Shown: positions 53,123 to 61,006 of the stretch, piece after piece
How the letters are laid out: each line of letters begins with the position of its first letter
How positions within the stretch are numbered: position 1 is the stretch's first letter
Assembly: GCF_008330945.1 (NCBI RefSeq)
Contig: NZ_CP043489.1
Coordinates: 3,793,501 to 3,857,500 of the forward strand
DNA from: Labrys sp. KNU-23
GTDB taxonomy: Bacteria > Pseudomonadota > Alphaproteobacteria > Rhizobiales > Labraceae
Reading direction: 5' to 3'
Length of the DNA stretch: 64,000 bases
The notes under the pieces: model-generated
What the model was told of the DNA's origin: nothing
The model's database searches: none
What the model saw: only the letters and a program-made list of their open reading frames with translations
Program-made: the position numbers and the translations under genes

Positions 53123-54211
53123 TCACGCCGCGGCGGAGAACACGGATTTGGGGTTGTCGACGAGCATGCGGTCGATCGCGGCCTGTTCCACGCCGTGGCG
53201 CAGGAGGCGGGGCACGAAATGCTTGAGGATGAAGCCGTAGCCGAAGCCGCCATAGCGGGTGAGCATGATCTTCAGGAAGACGTCTTGCGACAGCAGCAGG
53301 CGGTCGGTGAAGCCCATATCGACCAGCGCGCGGATTGCCGTGGCGTTCTGCTCGTCGGAGGGGGATTGGGCGTCCTGGTCGGCAAAATAATAGTCCATGC
53401 CGATCATGTCGTATTCGAGGAAGGCGCCGCGCTCTGCCAGGGCTCGCTGATAGTCGAGGTCCGCATGGCTCGGATTCATGTGGCAGAGCACGGTGTGCCT
53501 GGGATCGGTGCCCTCGGCCTCGACGATGTCGAGCACGCGATGGCCGAGCCGTTCCCAGCCGGGCAGATGGATGGAGAGCGGCAGGCCGGTAATCCTGGCC
53601 GCGCGCGCGGAGGCGCGCAGCGACTTTTCCTCTTCGGCCGTGAAATCCTTGCTGACGCCGACTTCGCCGATGATCCCCGCCATGATCTGCGGTTGCTCCT
53701 CGCCGCCGCCGACATCGTTGACGATGAATTGCGTCACCGCTTCGACATCCATCGCCTTCAGCCAGTCCGGATGGGTCGGCTCCAGATAGAAGCCGGTGCC
53801 CATGATGATCTTCATGCCGGAGGCGCGGGAAATGCGCGCGAGCTTCTCGGGCGCCCGGCCGATGCCGATATTGGTGGCTTCGATCACCGTATGGCCGCCG
53901 AGCCCCTGGAAGCGCTTGAGCTCGGACAAAGCGAGGTCGCTGTCGTCGAGTGAGACATTGTCGCGGTTCATATACGGATTCATCCTGAGCTCGCCGATGA
54001 TCTCGATATCGACCTTCTGCTCGGCGATTGCCTTCTCGTCCGGGTGGCACGGGCATTTCCAGGTGCGGGCGCCGTCGAGCAGGATGTGCTCGTGCATCAG
54101 GGTGATGCCGAGGTCGCCCACCGGCACCGGGCCGAGCACGGTCATGGCGGTGCCGGACCGGATGCCGATCGGCTTGCGCTCAGTGGGACGGGGCTGGAAC
54201 AGGTGATCCAT
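53123..54211 (-). CDS. phosphotriesterase-family (PTE-like) metal hydrolase
   Basis: This is a 362-aa amidohydrolase-superfamily barrel. HxH metal ligands are in LMHEHILLD. The bridging position appears to be Glu (IGEVGVSKDF), as in the PHP subgroup, rather than a carboxylated Lys. Later ligands are His in LSIHLPGW, His in CHMNPSH and Asp in LLLSQDV. Relatives act as lactonases, sugar-phosphate or ester hydrolases. ATG 54211 is chosen because GGAG lies 9 bases upstream; an in-frame ATG at 54226, part of a 15-bp tandem duplication (TCCATGCTCARTGGC), is possible. It follows the permease gene by about 17 bp. Confidence 0.9.
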   Translation of the reverse strand: MDHLFQPRPTERKPIGIRSGTAMTVLGPVPVGDLGITLMHEHILLDGARTWKCPCHPDEKAIAEQKVDIEIIGELRMNPYMNRDNVSLDDSDLALSELKRFQGLGGHTVIEATNIGIGRAPEKLARISRASGMKIIMGTGFYLEPTHPDWLKAMDVEAVTQFIVNDVGGGEEQPQIMAGIIGEVGVSKDFTAEEEKSLRASARAARITGLPLSIHLPGWERLGHRVLDIVEAEGTDPRHTVLCHMNPSHADLDYQRALAERGAFLEYDMIGMDYYFADQDAQSPSDEQNATAIRALVDMGFTDRLLLSQDVFLKIMLTRYGGFGYGFILKHFVPRLLRHGVEQAAIDRMLVDNPKSVFSAAA

Positions 54212-54228
54212 GCTCAGTGGCTCCATGC

Positions 54229-55236
54229 TCAATGGCTTCTCATGGCGCCCTTGAACAGGCGGAAATTGAGCCAGATGGCGATCAGGATGATCGAACCGGT
54301 GACGATGGGCGTCAGGAAGGGTGACATATGCGCCAGCACCAGGCCGTTGGCGATCACCGCCACCGTCAGCGCGCCCAGCACCGTGCCGACAACGGTGCCG
54401 CGCCCGCCGAACAGGCTGGTGCCGCCCAGCACCACGGCCGCGATGACGTCGAGCTCGAAGCCCTGGCCGGCATTGGAGGAGCCGGAGCCGAGGCGCGCCG
54501 CCAGGATGACGCCGGCGGCGGAGGCCGCCATGCTGGAGAGGATGTAGACGCACAGCACCACGAAACGGGTGTTGATGCCGGCGCGCCTGACCGCCTCGGC
54601 ATTGGCGCCGACGCCGGTGACATAGCGGCCAAAGGGCGTGCGGTTGAAGACGAGGAAGGCGATCACCAATACCACGAGGGCGATCAGGGCCGGCACGGGC
54701 ATGCCGAGGAACCAGGCTCGGCCGATCGCCGTGAAGGGGCTCTGGGCCTCGACCGGGATCGAATAGCCGGCGGTGATCAGCAAGGCCAGGCCGCGGATCA
54801 CCGACAGGCCGGCCAGGGTGACGATAAAGGCTGGGATGCGCTCATAGGCGATGAAGAAGCCCTGGATGGCGCCGATCACGCCGCCCATCGCCAGCATCAG
54901 CACGATGACGAGGGGCCAGGGAATGCCGGCCTGGAGGGAGGCCGCCGACAGCGTCGCCGCCAGCGCCAGCACCGAGCCGACCGAAAGATCGATGCCGCCC
55001 GTGGTGATCACGAAGGTCATCGCGGCCGCCACGATCAGGAGCGGCGCCGACTGGCGTACGATGTTGAGCAGGTTGGGGGCGGTGAGAAAGGCCTCGGTCC
55101 AGATCGAGAAGACCAGGCAGACGAAGATGAAGAACAGGGCGATCGAGATGATGCTGCCGTTCGCCATCGCCTTGTCGCGCCAGCGTGCCTTGTGGACGCG
55201 GGGGCGATGGGCGGGGGTGGTGGATGAGGCCGTCAT
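54229..55236 (-). CDS. sugar ABC transporter permease (RbsC type)
   Basis: This 335-aa inner-membrane permease of the carbohydrate-uptake CUT2 family has about nine helices. Family motifs include VITTGGIDLSVGSVLAL, AYERIPAFIVTLAGLSVIRGLAL, NRTPFGRYVTGVGANAEAVRRAGI and DVIAAVVLGGTSLFGGRGTVVGTVLGAL. It works as a dimer with the adjacent ATPase. Its ATG overlaps the ATPase stop (ATGA). The substrate is expected to be a pentose, nucleoside or related polyol delivered by the binding protein at 56.1-57.1 kb. Confidence 0.94.
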   Translation of the reverse strand: MTASSTTPAHRPRVHKARWRDKAMANGSIISIALFFIFVCLVFSIWTEAFLTAPNLLNIVRQSAPLLIVAAAMTFVITTGGIDLSVGSVLALAATLSAASLQAGIPWPLVIVLMLAMGGVIGAIQGFFIAYERIPAFIVTLAGLSVIRGLALLITAGYSIPVEAQSPFTAIGRAWFLGMPVPALIALVVLVIAFLVFNRTPFGRYVTGVGANAEAVRRAGINTRFVVLCVYILSSMAASAAGVILAARLGSGSSNAGQGFELDVIAAVVLGGTSLFGGRGTVVGTVLGALTVAVIANGLVLAHMSPFLTPIVTGSIILIAIWLNFRLFKGAMRSH

Positions 55237-56051
55237 GCGCGGGCTCCGTTGTCCTGGTGAGAGCCATTCTTCTGGGCGGCGCCGGCGGAGCGGGCGTTGA
55301 ATTTGCGGCCGACGATGAGGTTGACCACCTCCTCGATATTGGTGTCCTCGATCCGGCGCTCGGCGACGTTGCGGCCCTCATACATCACCTGGATGCGGTC
55401 GCAGACGAGGAACAGGTCCTGCAGGCGGTGGGTGATCAGGATGACGCTGACGCCGCGGGCGCTGACGGTGCGGATCAGTTCGAGCACTGCCTCGACCTCG
55501 GCGACGGCCAGGGCGGCCGTGGGCTCGTCCATGATCAGTACGGAGGGATTGAAGGACGCGGCGCGACCGATGGCGATCGACTGGCGCTGGCCGCCGGAGA
55601 GGTTCTCGACCTTCAGCCTGGTATCGGCGATGACGATGCCGAGCTTGTCGAGCATGTCGCGGGCCTGCCCATGCATGCGGCGCTGATCGAGGAAGGGCAC
55701 GCCGAGGATACGGTGCCGAGGCTCGCGGCCGAGGAAGAGATTGCCGGCAACGTCGACGCTGTCGCACAGCGAAAGGTCCTGATAGACCATCTCCACCCGC
55801 GCGGCGCGGGCATCGGCGGGGGAGGCGAAGGATTGTACCTTGCCGTCGATCTCGATCGTGCCGGAGTCGGGGATCACGGCGCCGGAAAGCACCTTGCTCA
55901 GTGTCGATTTACCGGCACCGTTGTCGCCAACCAGCCCGAGCACCTCGCCGGGCCTGAGCATCAGCGATACGTCGTCCAGGGTCTGGATCGTGTTGTATCG
56001 CTTGGAGATACCGGTCATCTTGACGCGGTAGGGTTCGCCACTGTCCATCAT
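55233..56051 (-). CDS. sugar ABC transporter ATP-binding protein (single domain)
   Basis: This is a 272-aa ATPase with Walker A GDNGAGKST, Q-loop MVYQDLSLCDSVDV, signature LSGGQRQSIAIGRA, Walker B SVLIMDEPTAAL and switch His in LITHRLQD. It has one ATPase domain, as in FrcA-type proteins, unlike the duplicated RbsA type. ATG 56051 is followed by a second ATG and has AGGCGGA ahead; a TTG further upstream is less likely. It lies 87 bp after the binding-protein gene and overlaps the permease start. Confidence 0.93.
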   Translation of the reverse strand: MMDSGEPYRVKMTGISKRYNTIQTLDDVSLMLRPGEVLGLVGDNGAGKSTLSKVLSGAVIPDSGTIEIDGKVQSFASPADARAARVEMVYQDLSLCDSVDVAGNLFLGREPRHRILGVPFLDQRRMHGQARDMLDKLGIVIADTRLKVENLSGGQRQSIAIGRAASFNPSVLIMDEPTAALAVAEVEAVLELIRTVSARGVSVILITHRLQDLFLVCDRIQVMYEGRNVAERRIEDTNIEEVVNLIVGRKFNARSAGAAQKNGSHQDNGARA

Positions 56052-56138
56052 GGTTCCGCCTGGCAATGAGATACCCTGCCCGCGGCTCGAGGAGCAGCGG
56101 GCTCGGGCTCAATTATGCGTGGGGGGCCTGCCGGCCCG

Positions 56139-57080
56139 TTACTTGAACATGCCCCGGAACTTGTCGACGTTCTCCTTGGTGACGATTGTCACGGGAACGT
56201 TGATGATCGGCTCGATCTTCTCGCCCTTCTTGAGCTTGGCCAGGGCTTCCACCGCGGCCTTGCCTTCGCCGGCCGGGTCCTGCTGGATCACGCCGGTGAC
56301 CCAGCCCTGGTCGATGCCCTCGATGGCCTGCTTGGTCAGGTCCCAGCCGAAGACCTTGACGCCTTCAGTGCGCCCCTGACTGGTCACGGCGGAGACGGTG
56401 CCGAGCAGGGCCGGTTCGCCGGTGGCATAGAGCGTGGTCATGTCGGGATTGGCCGTCATCAGGTTCTCGGCGGCGCTCAGCGCCACGTCCTGTACGTTCT
56501 GGCCGTCGACGGTATCGAGGAAGGTGACCTTGAGGCCGCTGGCCGTCACCGCCTTCTTGAAGCCGTCCAGCCGCTGGTTCTGGATGTAGGAATTGAGGGC
56601 GCCCACCACGCCGATCTTGGCAGTGCCATTCAGCTTGGTCTTGACGTAGTCGGCGTAGAACTTGCCGATGTCCTCGCCCGCCTTGAGATTGTCCACGCCG
56701 ACGAAGGAGACATTGTCGCCGTCGGGGATCTGGGCGTCGATGGCGATGACGGGGATGCCGGCCTTCTTGGCGGCCGTGATTGCGGGCTTCACGCCATTGA
56801 CGTCGATGGCGATCAGGATGATGCCGTCGACCTTCTGGGTGATGTAGTTCTCGATCGCGTCGTTCTGGGCGCTCGGGACGTTGTTGGCGTTGAAGATGAC
56901 GAGCTTGGCGCCGGCCGCCTTGGCGGCGGCTTCAGCGCCTTCGTTGATCTGGTTGAAGAACAGGGCCTGCTGGTTGATGGTGACCAGGGCGAAGGTGTCG
57001 GCCGAAGCGGACACCGATCCGAGGGACAGCGCCAGGGCTGCCGCCGCCGCGCAGCCGGCGAGATATTTTGAAAGCCGCAT
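56139..57080 (-). CDS. sugar ABC transporter substrate-binding protein
   Basis: This 313-aa periplasmic type-I binding protein has a signal peptide (MRLSKYLAGCAAAAALALSL... to ASA) and the mature start DTFALVTINQQALFFNQINEGA. Hinge motifs VDGIILIAIDVNGV, GIPVIAIDAQIPDGDNVSFVGVDN and ATGEPALLGTVSAV are typical of ribose/allose/inositol-type proteins. ATG 57080 is preferred over 57095 because AAGGG lies 7 bases upstream. It is the first gene of the operon, with a consensus promoter and two matching palindromes upstream. Confidence 0.92.
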   Translation of the reverse strand: MRLSKYLAGCAAAAALALSLGSVSASADTFALVTINQQALFFNQINEGAEAAAKAAGAKLVIFNANNVPSAQNDAIENYITQKVDGIILIAIDVNGVKPAITAAKKAGIPVIAIDAQIPDGDNVSFVGVDNLKAGEDIGKFYADYVKTKLNGTAKIGVVGALNSYIQNQRLDGFKKAVTASGLKVTFLDTVDGQNVQDVALSAAENLMTANPDMTTLYATGEPALLGTVSAVTSQGRTEGVKVFGWDLTKQAIEGIDQGWVTGVIQQDPAGEGKAAVEALAKLKKGEKIEPIINVPVTIVTKENVDKFRGMFK

Positions 57081-57136
57081 TTCAATTCCCTTCATGGATG
57101 GCCCGTGCCGGGCTCATTCTCAGTTCTGACATCCGC

Positions 57137-57175
57137 ATCATTCAAGAGACTTGAATTCATGTCAAGTTACTTGAA
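57137..57175 (-). promoter_or_regulatory. operon promoter overlapped by two TCAAG-N3-CTTGA operators
   Basis: On the minus strand TTGACA (57160-57165) and AATGAT (57137-57142) are 17 bp apart. Two perfect palindromes overlap them: TTCAAGAGACTTGAA (57141-57155) and TCAAGTTACTTGA (57162-57174), centres 20 bp apart. A half-site CTTGAA recurs near 57193. Repression by the adjacent XRE-cupin protein is likely. Confidence 0.7.
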
Positions 57176-57217
57176 TGGCGGTTTCGGGGATTCTTGAAAC
57201 GCCGACGGCGTAAAGCC

Positions 57218-57862
57218 TCAGAAGGTAGCGGGCGTGTTGACCCAGAAGATGCTGGCGCGCTCGGTTCCGGTGTTGCGATACCAGTGCGGCAGTTCCGACT
57301 TGAACACGAAGGTATCGCCGACGGAGAGCTTGAAGGTGCGCTCGCCGACCATCAGCTCCACGGTTCCGGCCAGCACATAGCCGACTTCCTCCCCCTGGTG
57401 CTGGATCGGCCCGGCGCTCTCGCCGCCGGCCTCGATATGGTGGATGTTACACTGGAGAAGATGGCCGGGCGAATAGGGGATGACCCGTTCCAGCGAAATG
57501 CCTTCGCCGCGCCGGAGCGGGTCCAGCGAGATCAGCGGGCGCGTGCCGGCGCGAAAGACGATGCCCTCCTCGCTGTCTGATTCCTCGAACATCCAGCCGA
57601 TATTGGTACCGAGCACCTCGACCAGGCGATGCAGCATGGGCAGGGAGGGGGAGGCCTTGCCGTTCTCGATCTTGGACAGCAGGCTTTCCGAGCACTCCGC
57701 GGCCGTGGCCAGGGCCTTCAACGTCAAGCCCCTCGTCTGCCGGGCCAGGCGAAGGCGGGTACCGAGCCGCACGGGATTGGCCTGTTCCAGGGGGTCGGGC
57801 TGATCGCCGGCGCGCCGTTTGAGATCGATTTTGTTCATTTCGCGATTGCCAGGATGCGTCAT
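57218..57862 (-). CDS. XRE-cupin transcriptional regulator
   Basis: This 214-aa regulator has an N-terminal HTH (GTRLRLARQTRGLTLKALATAAECSESLLSKIENGKASPSLPML split around residues 33-77) and a C-terminal cupin (about 130-210; GGESAGPIQHQGEEVGYVLAGTVELMVGE, FKSELPHWYRNTG) that probably binds a small ligand. The His/Glu in IQHQGEE and His in PHWYRN are cupin metal positions. It lies just upstream of the ABC operon on the same strand, separated by tandem TCAAG-N3-CTTGA palindromes, and is the natural candidate repressor. Start at 57862 or 57838 is uncertain. Confidence 0.9.
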   Translation of the reverse strand: MTHPGNREMNKIDLKRRAGDQPDPLEQANPVRLGTRLRLARQTRGLTLKALATAAECSESLLSKIENGKASPSLPMLHRLVEVLGTNIGWMFEESDSEEGIVFRAGTRPLISLDPLRRGEGISLERVIPYSPGHLLQCNIHHIEAGGESAGPIQHQGEEVGYVLAGTVELMVGERTFKLSVGDTFVFKSELPHWYRNTGTERASIFWVNTPATF

Positions 57863-57984
57863 TGCCCGAAAGCCTAGCCGAGGATTCTAGGCCACAAGCC
57901 TGCACCCTGTCCACTTCGCCGCCGGCAACTCGGCATCAGCGCCCCAAACGGCTGGGCAGCCGGCACCTCCCATGCTACATCCGC

Positions 57985-58140
57985 AAGACCTTCGGTGCCC
58001 GCTTGCGGGAGAATCGGGAACGCGGTTTGAAGCCGCGACGTGCCCAACGCTGTAAGGGGGACTATCCGGGCAGGTTTCAGGCCACTCGCTCAGCGGGGAA
58101 GGCGCCCGGATGGGTGGATCCCGAGTCAGAAGACCGGCCG
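57985..58140 (+). ncRNA. cobalamin riboswitch upstream of bluB
   Basis: Conserved riboswitch blocks appear in order: CGGTGCCCGC, GAATCGGGAACGCGG, TGAAGCCGCGACGTGCCC, the B12-box core ACGCTGTAAGGGGG, GCCACTCGCTCAGCGGGGAAGGC and finally GAGTCAGAAGACCGGCC. It ends about 60 bp before the bluB start, consistent with control of a cobalamin-pathway gene by coenzyme B12. Confidence 0.93.
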
Positions 58141-58199
58141 GAGGCGATAGATCGGCGCGCGCGGACGGCGCGGCGATTGCCATCGCAAGGGGAATGACG

Positions 58200-58937
58200 A
58201 TGGACCCATCCAAGGGGGCGCTTGCGCCCTCCGGGCCGTTTTCGCCGGCCGAGCGCGACGCCGTCTATCGCGCCATCTTCACGCGGCGCGATGTCCGCAG
58301 CCAGTTCAGCCCGCAGCCCGTGCCGGACGATGTCCTCGCCCGCATCCTCACGGCCGGGCATCACGCGCCTTCGGTTGGCTTCATGCAGCCCTGGAGCTTC
58401 CTGGTGCTGCGCTGCCCCGAAACCCGGCGCAAGGTGCAGGCCCTCTTCGAGGAAGCCAATGCCGAGGCCGTGGCGATGTTCCCGCCTGAAAAGCAGGCGC
58501 AATATCGCGCGCTGAAGCTGGAAGGCATCGTCGATGCCCCGGTCAATCTATGCATCACCTGCGATCCCGACCGCGCCGGCCCCGTCGTGCTTGGCCGCAC
58601 CCATGACATGGCGATGGACCGTTATTCCACCGTCTGCGCGGTGCAGAATATCTGGCTGGCTGCACGGGCCGAGGGTGTCGGGGTGGGCTGGGTCAGTATC
58701 GTCGATCCGGCGCGCCTGCGCGAAACTCTGGGCATTCCCGAGCGCGTGATTCCGGTCGCCTATCTGTGTCTTGGCTATGTGCACGAAGCCTATGCCCGGC
58801 CCGAACTCGAGGTGAAGGGCTGGCGCCAGCGCCTGCCGCCGGAGGCCGTGCTGAGCTTCGACGGCTGGGACGGCCAGCGGCCCGACCATCCCTTGCTCGC
58901 CGCCATGCGGGCGGCTATGGGAGATGCTGGTTCATAG
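58200..58937 (+). CDS. bluB: 5,6-dimethylbenzimidazole synthase BluB
   Basis: BluB breaks down FMNH2 with O2 to 5,6-dimethylbenzimidazole, the lower ligand of cobalamin. The 245-aa nitroreductase-fold protein has FTRRDVRSQFSPQPVPDDVL, AGHHAPSVGFMQPWSFLVL, LEGIVDAPVNLCITCDP, MDRYSTVCAVQNIWLAARAEGVGVGWVSI and YLCLGYV. ATG 58200 is preferred over 58194 because AAGGGG then has normal spacing. The cobalamin riboswitch directly upstream supports the function strongly. Confidence 0.95.
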   Translation: MDPSKGALAPSGPFSPAERDAVYRAIFTRRDVRSQFSPQPVPDDVLARILTAGHHAPSVGFMQPWSFLVLRCPETRRKVQALFEEANAEAVAMFPPEKQAQYRALKLEGIVDAPVNLCITCDPDRAGPVVLGRTHDMAMDRYSTVCAVQNIWLAARAEGVGVGWVSIVDPARLRETLGIPERVIPVAYLCLGYVHEAYARPELEVKGWRQRLPPEAVLSFDGWDGQRPDHPLLAAMRAAMGDAGS

Positions 58938-58984
58938 GATGGCTGGCGCAGAATGCGCACTGTCCCGATCGGATAACACGGCCG

Positions 58985-59620
58985 ATGGATTTCCTGCGTA
59001 AGAATGCGATCTGGATCATCGCGCTGCTGATTACCAGCCTGGTCTTGCTGGAGGGGCCGAGGGCGATCCTGATCGGCGCGTTCGTGGCCGCCGCCATCGG
59101 CCTGTTCTGGCTGCTGCGCGGCAGGGCCCGCAAGCCTGCGGCTGCCCGCCGCCTCGAGGCCGTGCCGAAGGTGGTTCCCATTCCGCTCGACCGGGGTGCC
59201 GACGCGGTCCGTCCGCAGGCGCTCGAGCGCACCTCTCTCAAGCCCATCGATGATCCGAGGCTCGCGGCCGTCATCCTGATGATCCAGCTTGTCCGCACCA
59301 ATGGTTTGCTGACCCGGGCCGAGCGGGACACGATCCTCAATTTGATGGCCGATCCGCTCGGGATCGGCGACCGCGAGCGTGTCTATGAGCAGGCCTTGCA
59401 ATTGACGGACCGCGGCCGGGTGTTCACGCCGGTTGCCGAGGAATTGGTGCCCCTTTTCCGCGCACGCCTGTCTTTGCCGGAGCGCCAGCAACTCATCGAC
59501 ATGCTGGGCGAGGTCGCCAATGCCTATGGTGAAGCCAGCGATTTGCAGCGCGAGGCGATCGTCCGCCTGAAGCGGCGCCTGCTCGCACCGGATGCCACGG
59601 CCGGGCGCCCGTTCAATTGA
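58985..59620 (+). CDS. membrane-anchored TerB-like protein
   Basis: This is a 211-aa protein with two N-terminal hydrophobic segments (IWIIALLITSLVLLEG and AILIGAFVAAAIGLFWLL), a basic linker and a helical C-terminal domain of TerB/DjlA-like type: LAAVILMIQLVRTNGLLTRAERDTIL, DRERVYEQALQLTD, LPERQQLIDMLGEVANAYGE. TerB-like domains bind metal or mediate envelope stress complexes; a tellurite role is not implied. It starts 47 bp after bluB and its 3' end overlaps the convergent gene by 8 bp. Confidence 0.72.
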   Translation: MDFLRKNAIWIIALLITSLVLLEGPRAILIGAFVAAAIGLFWLLRGRARKPAAARRLEAVPKVVPIPLDRGADAVRPQALERTSLKPIDDPRLAAVILMIQLVRTNGLLTRAERDTILNLMADPLGIGDRERVYEQALQLTDRGRVFTPVAEELVPLFRARLSLPERQQLIDMLGEVANAYGEASDLQREAIVRLKRRLLAPDATAGRPFN

Positions 59621-60872
59621 AATAGAAGGCGTAGCTGGCGACGTCGCCGCCGAAGATGCGGGTAGCCTGGCTCCAGGCCTCGGCATCCATCACCGTGCCA
59701 TTGTCGAGGAAGGGCAAGGCACCCGGGCCGGTGATCCACAGCACCAGGTCGAAATTGCCGGGCTGCTCGAAGACCCTGGCGAGATTGATGCCCTTGGCGA
59801 AGCGCCAATGCGGCATCAAGAGCTTGCCGTCCAGCACCTGTTCGACCTGGCCGAGCAGCGCGAGCCATGAGTCGATCCGCTCCTGCGTCACTTCGAGGGA
59901 AGGCAGGACGCCGCTCTTCTGCCGGGGGCCGGGCAGCCATTCATGGTCGTCGTCGGTCTCCTTGGCGATCAGCGCCCAGGTCTCGCGGTTGAGCTGGATA
60001 ACCGTCTTGAAATGGGCGCGTACCTCCAGCCACATCGCCTTGTCGGCCACCGGCCAGTCGATGGTGTGCACCAGGCTGATCAGGTCGGCGATGGCGTCGG
60101 TATCGCGCTTGCTCGTGCCGAACAGGGTCATGCCGATTCCGTCGCCGCCATCGACGCCATTGGCCTCGGCGAGGCCGCTGACGGCGCGCGGAAACAGGCT
60201 GCCGAAGCCGGCATTCCAGCTGCGCGACATGTCGTGCGACAAGAGGGTCTTGGTCAGGGCCATCAGGAAGTTGCAATAGCCGCGCAGCCACTTGGCGTCA
60301 GCCGTGTCGAAGGCGACGATGAAGGGCTTGGGCTTGCCGGCATCGTCGATGTCGGAGATCGCGGCACCGATATGGTCGCGTTCGTCGATGATGCCGTCGC
60401 CGTTCCAGTCGAAGCGGGTGACGGAAAGATCGACCGTCAGCTTGGCCGGGCTGTCGCCCACCTCCTTCAAGGCCTGGTCCGCCTTGTCGAGATCGGCCAG
60501 GAACGTGGCGAGGATGCCGCGAAAATCCTGATAGGTGATGGGCTGTGGATCGGGATTGGTGCTGAAGACAGTGCCCGACAGGCCGATCAAGCGCATCGCC
60601 GGCATTTCGGTGGCGAAGCCATATTTGTAGAGGGCCTGCGACAGATGTTCGAGCGCTCGCGCCGTGCGTACCATGCCGAGGCCGAGCCTGGCGTCGGCAT
60701 TGCTACTGGCCTTGGTGGCGAGGGCCAGCATCTGTTCATCCGCCTCGCTGATGCGCCCCTTGCCGAGATAGCTCTGGAACAGGGCCGAGGCCGGGCTGTC
60801 GGCCCTGGCCGGTGCGAAAGAGAACGCCACCATCATCGTGGCGGCCATGGCCCATGTCAGCAGATAGCGCAT
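59613..60872 (-). CDS. exported hypothetical protein with an EF-hand-like loop
   Basis: This 419-aa protein has a signal peptide (MRYLLTWAMAATMMVAFSFAPARA) and appears periplasmic. A single calcium-loop-like motif D-W-N-G-D-G-I-I-D-E-R-D occurs near residue 158. The remainder is helical with Trp-rich parts and a C-terminal FLDNGTVMDAEAWSQATRIFGGDVASYAFYFN. I do not recognise the family; homologous exported proteins occur in other Rhizobiales, from memory. ATG 60878 is an alternative start. It overlaps the TerB-like gene at the 3' end. Confidence 0.75.
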   Translation of the reverse strand: MRYLLTWAMAATMMVAFSFAPARADSPASALFQSYLGKGRISEADEQMLALATKASSNADARLGLGMVRTARALEHLSQALYKYGFATEMPAMRLIGLSGTVFSTNPDPQPITYQDFRGILATFLADLDKADQALKEVGDSPAKLTVDLSVTRFDWNGDGIIDERDHIGAAISDIDDAGKPKPFIVAFDTADAKWLRGYCNFLMALTKTLLSHDMSRSWNAGFGSLFPRAVSGLAEANGVDGGDGIGMTLFGTSKRDTDAIADLISLVHTIDWPVADKAMWLEVRAHFKTVIQLNRETWALIAKETDDDHEWLPGPRQKSGVLPSLEVTQERIDSWLALLGQVEQVLDGKLLMPHWRFAKGINLARVFEQPGNFDLVLWITGPGALPFLDNGTVMDAEAWSQATRIFGGDVASYAFYFN

Positions 60873-61006
60873 CGTCATTCCCGCACCGGCAGGGCACGCA
60901 CCGGGAATCGGATGGAGCCCGCCTGAAAGACCGTTGGATAGGGCAGAGGCCCCGAACGCCGCAACGGCTTTGCGGCGCAGGGGAAGGAGCTTTTTCTGTA
61001 CGGGCC

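Noticed and set aside
53091..54056. N-terminal extension of the GATase-like gene through the PTE gene
   Set aside because: The frame is open, but the domain begins at MSKKKILLAGE with AAGGAG upstream, and the extension is out of frame with the PTE coding sequence.
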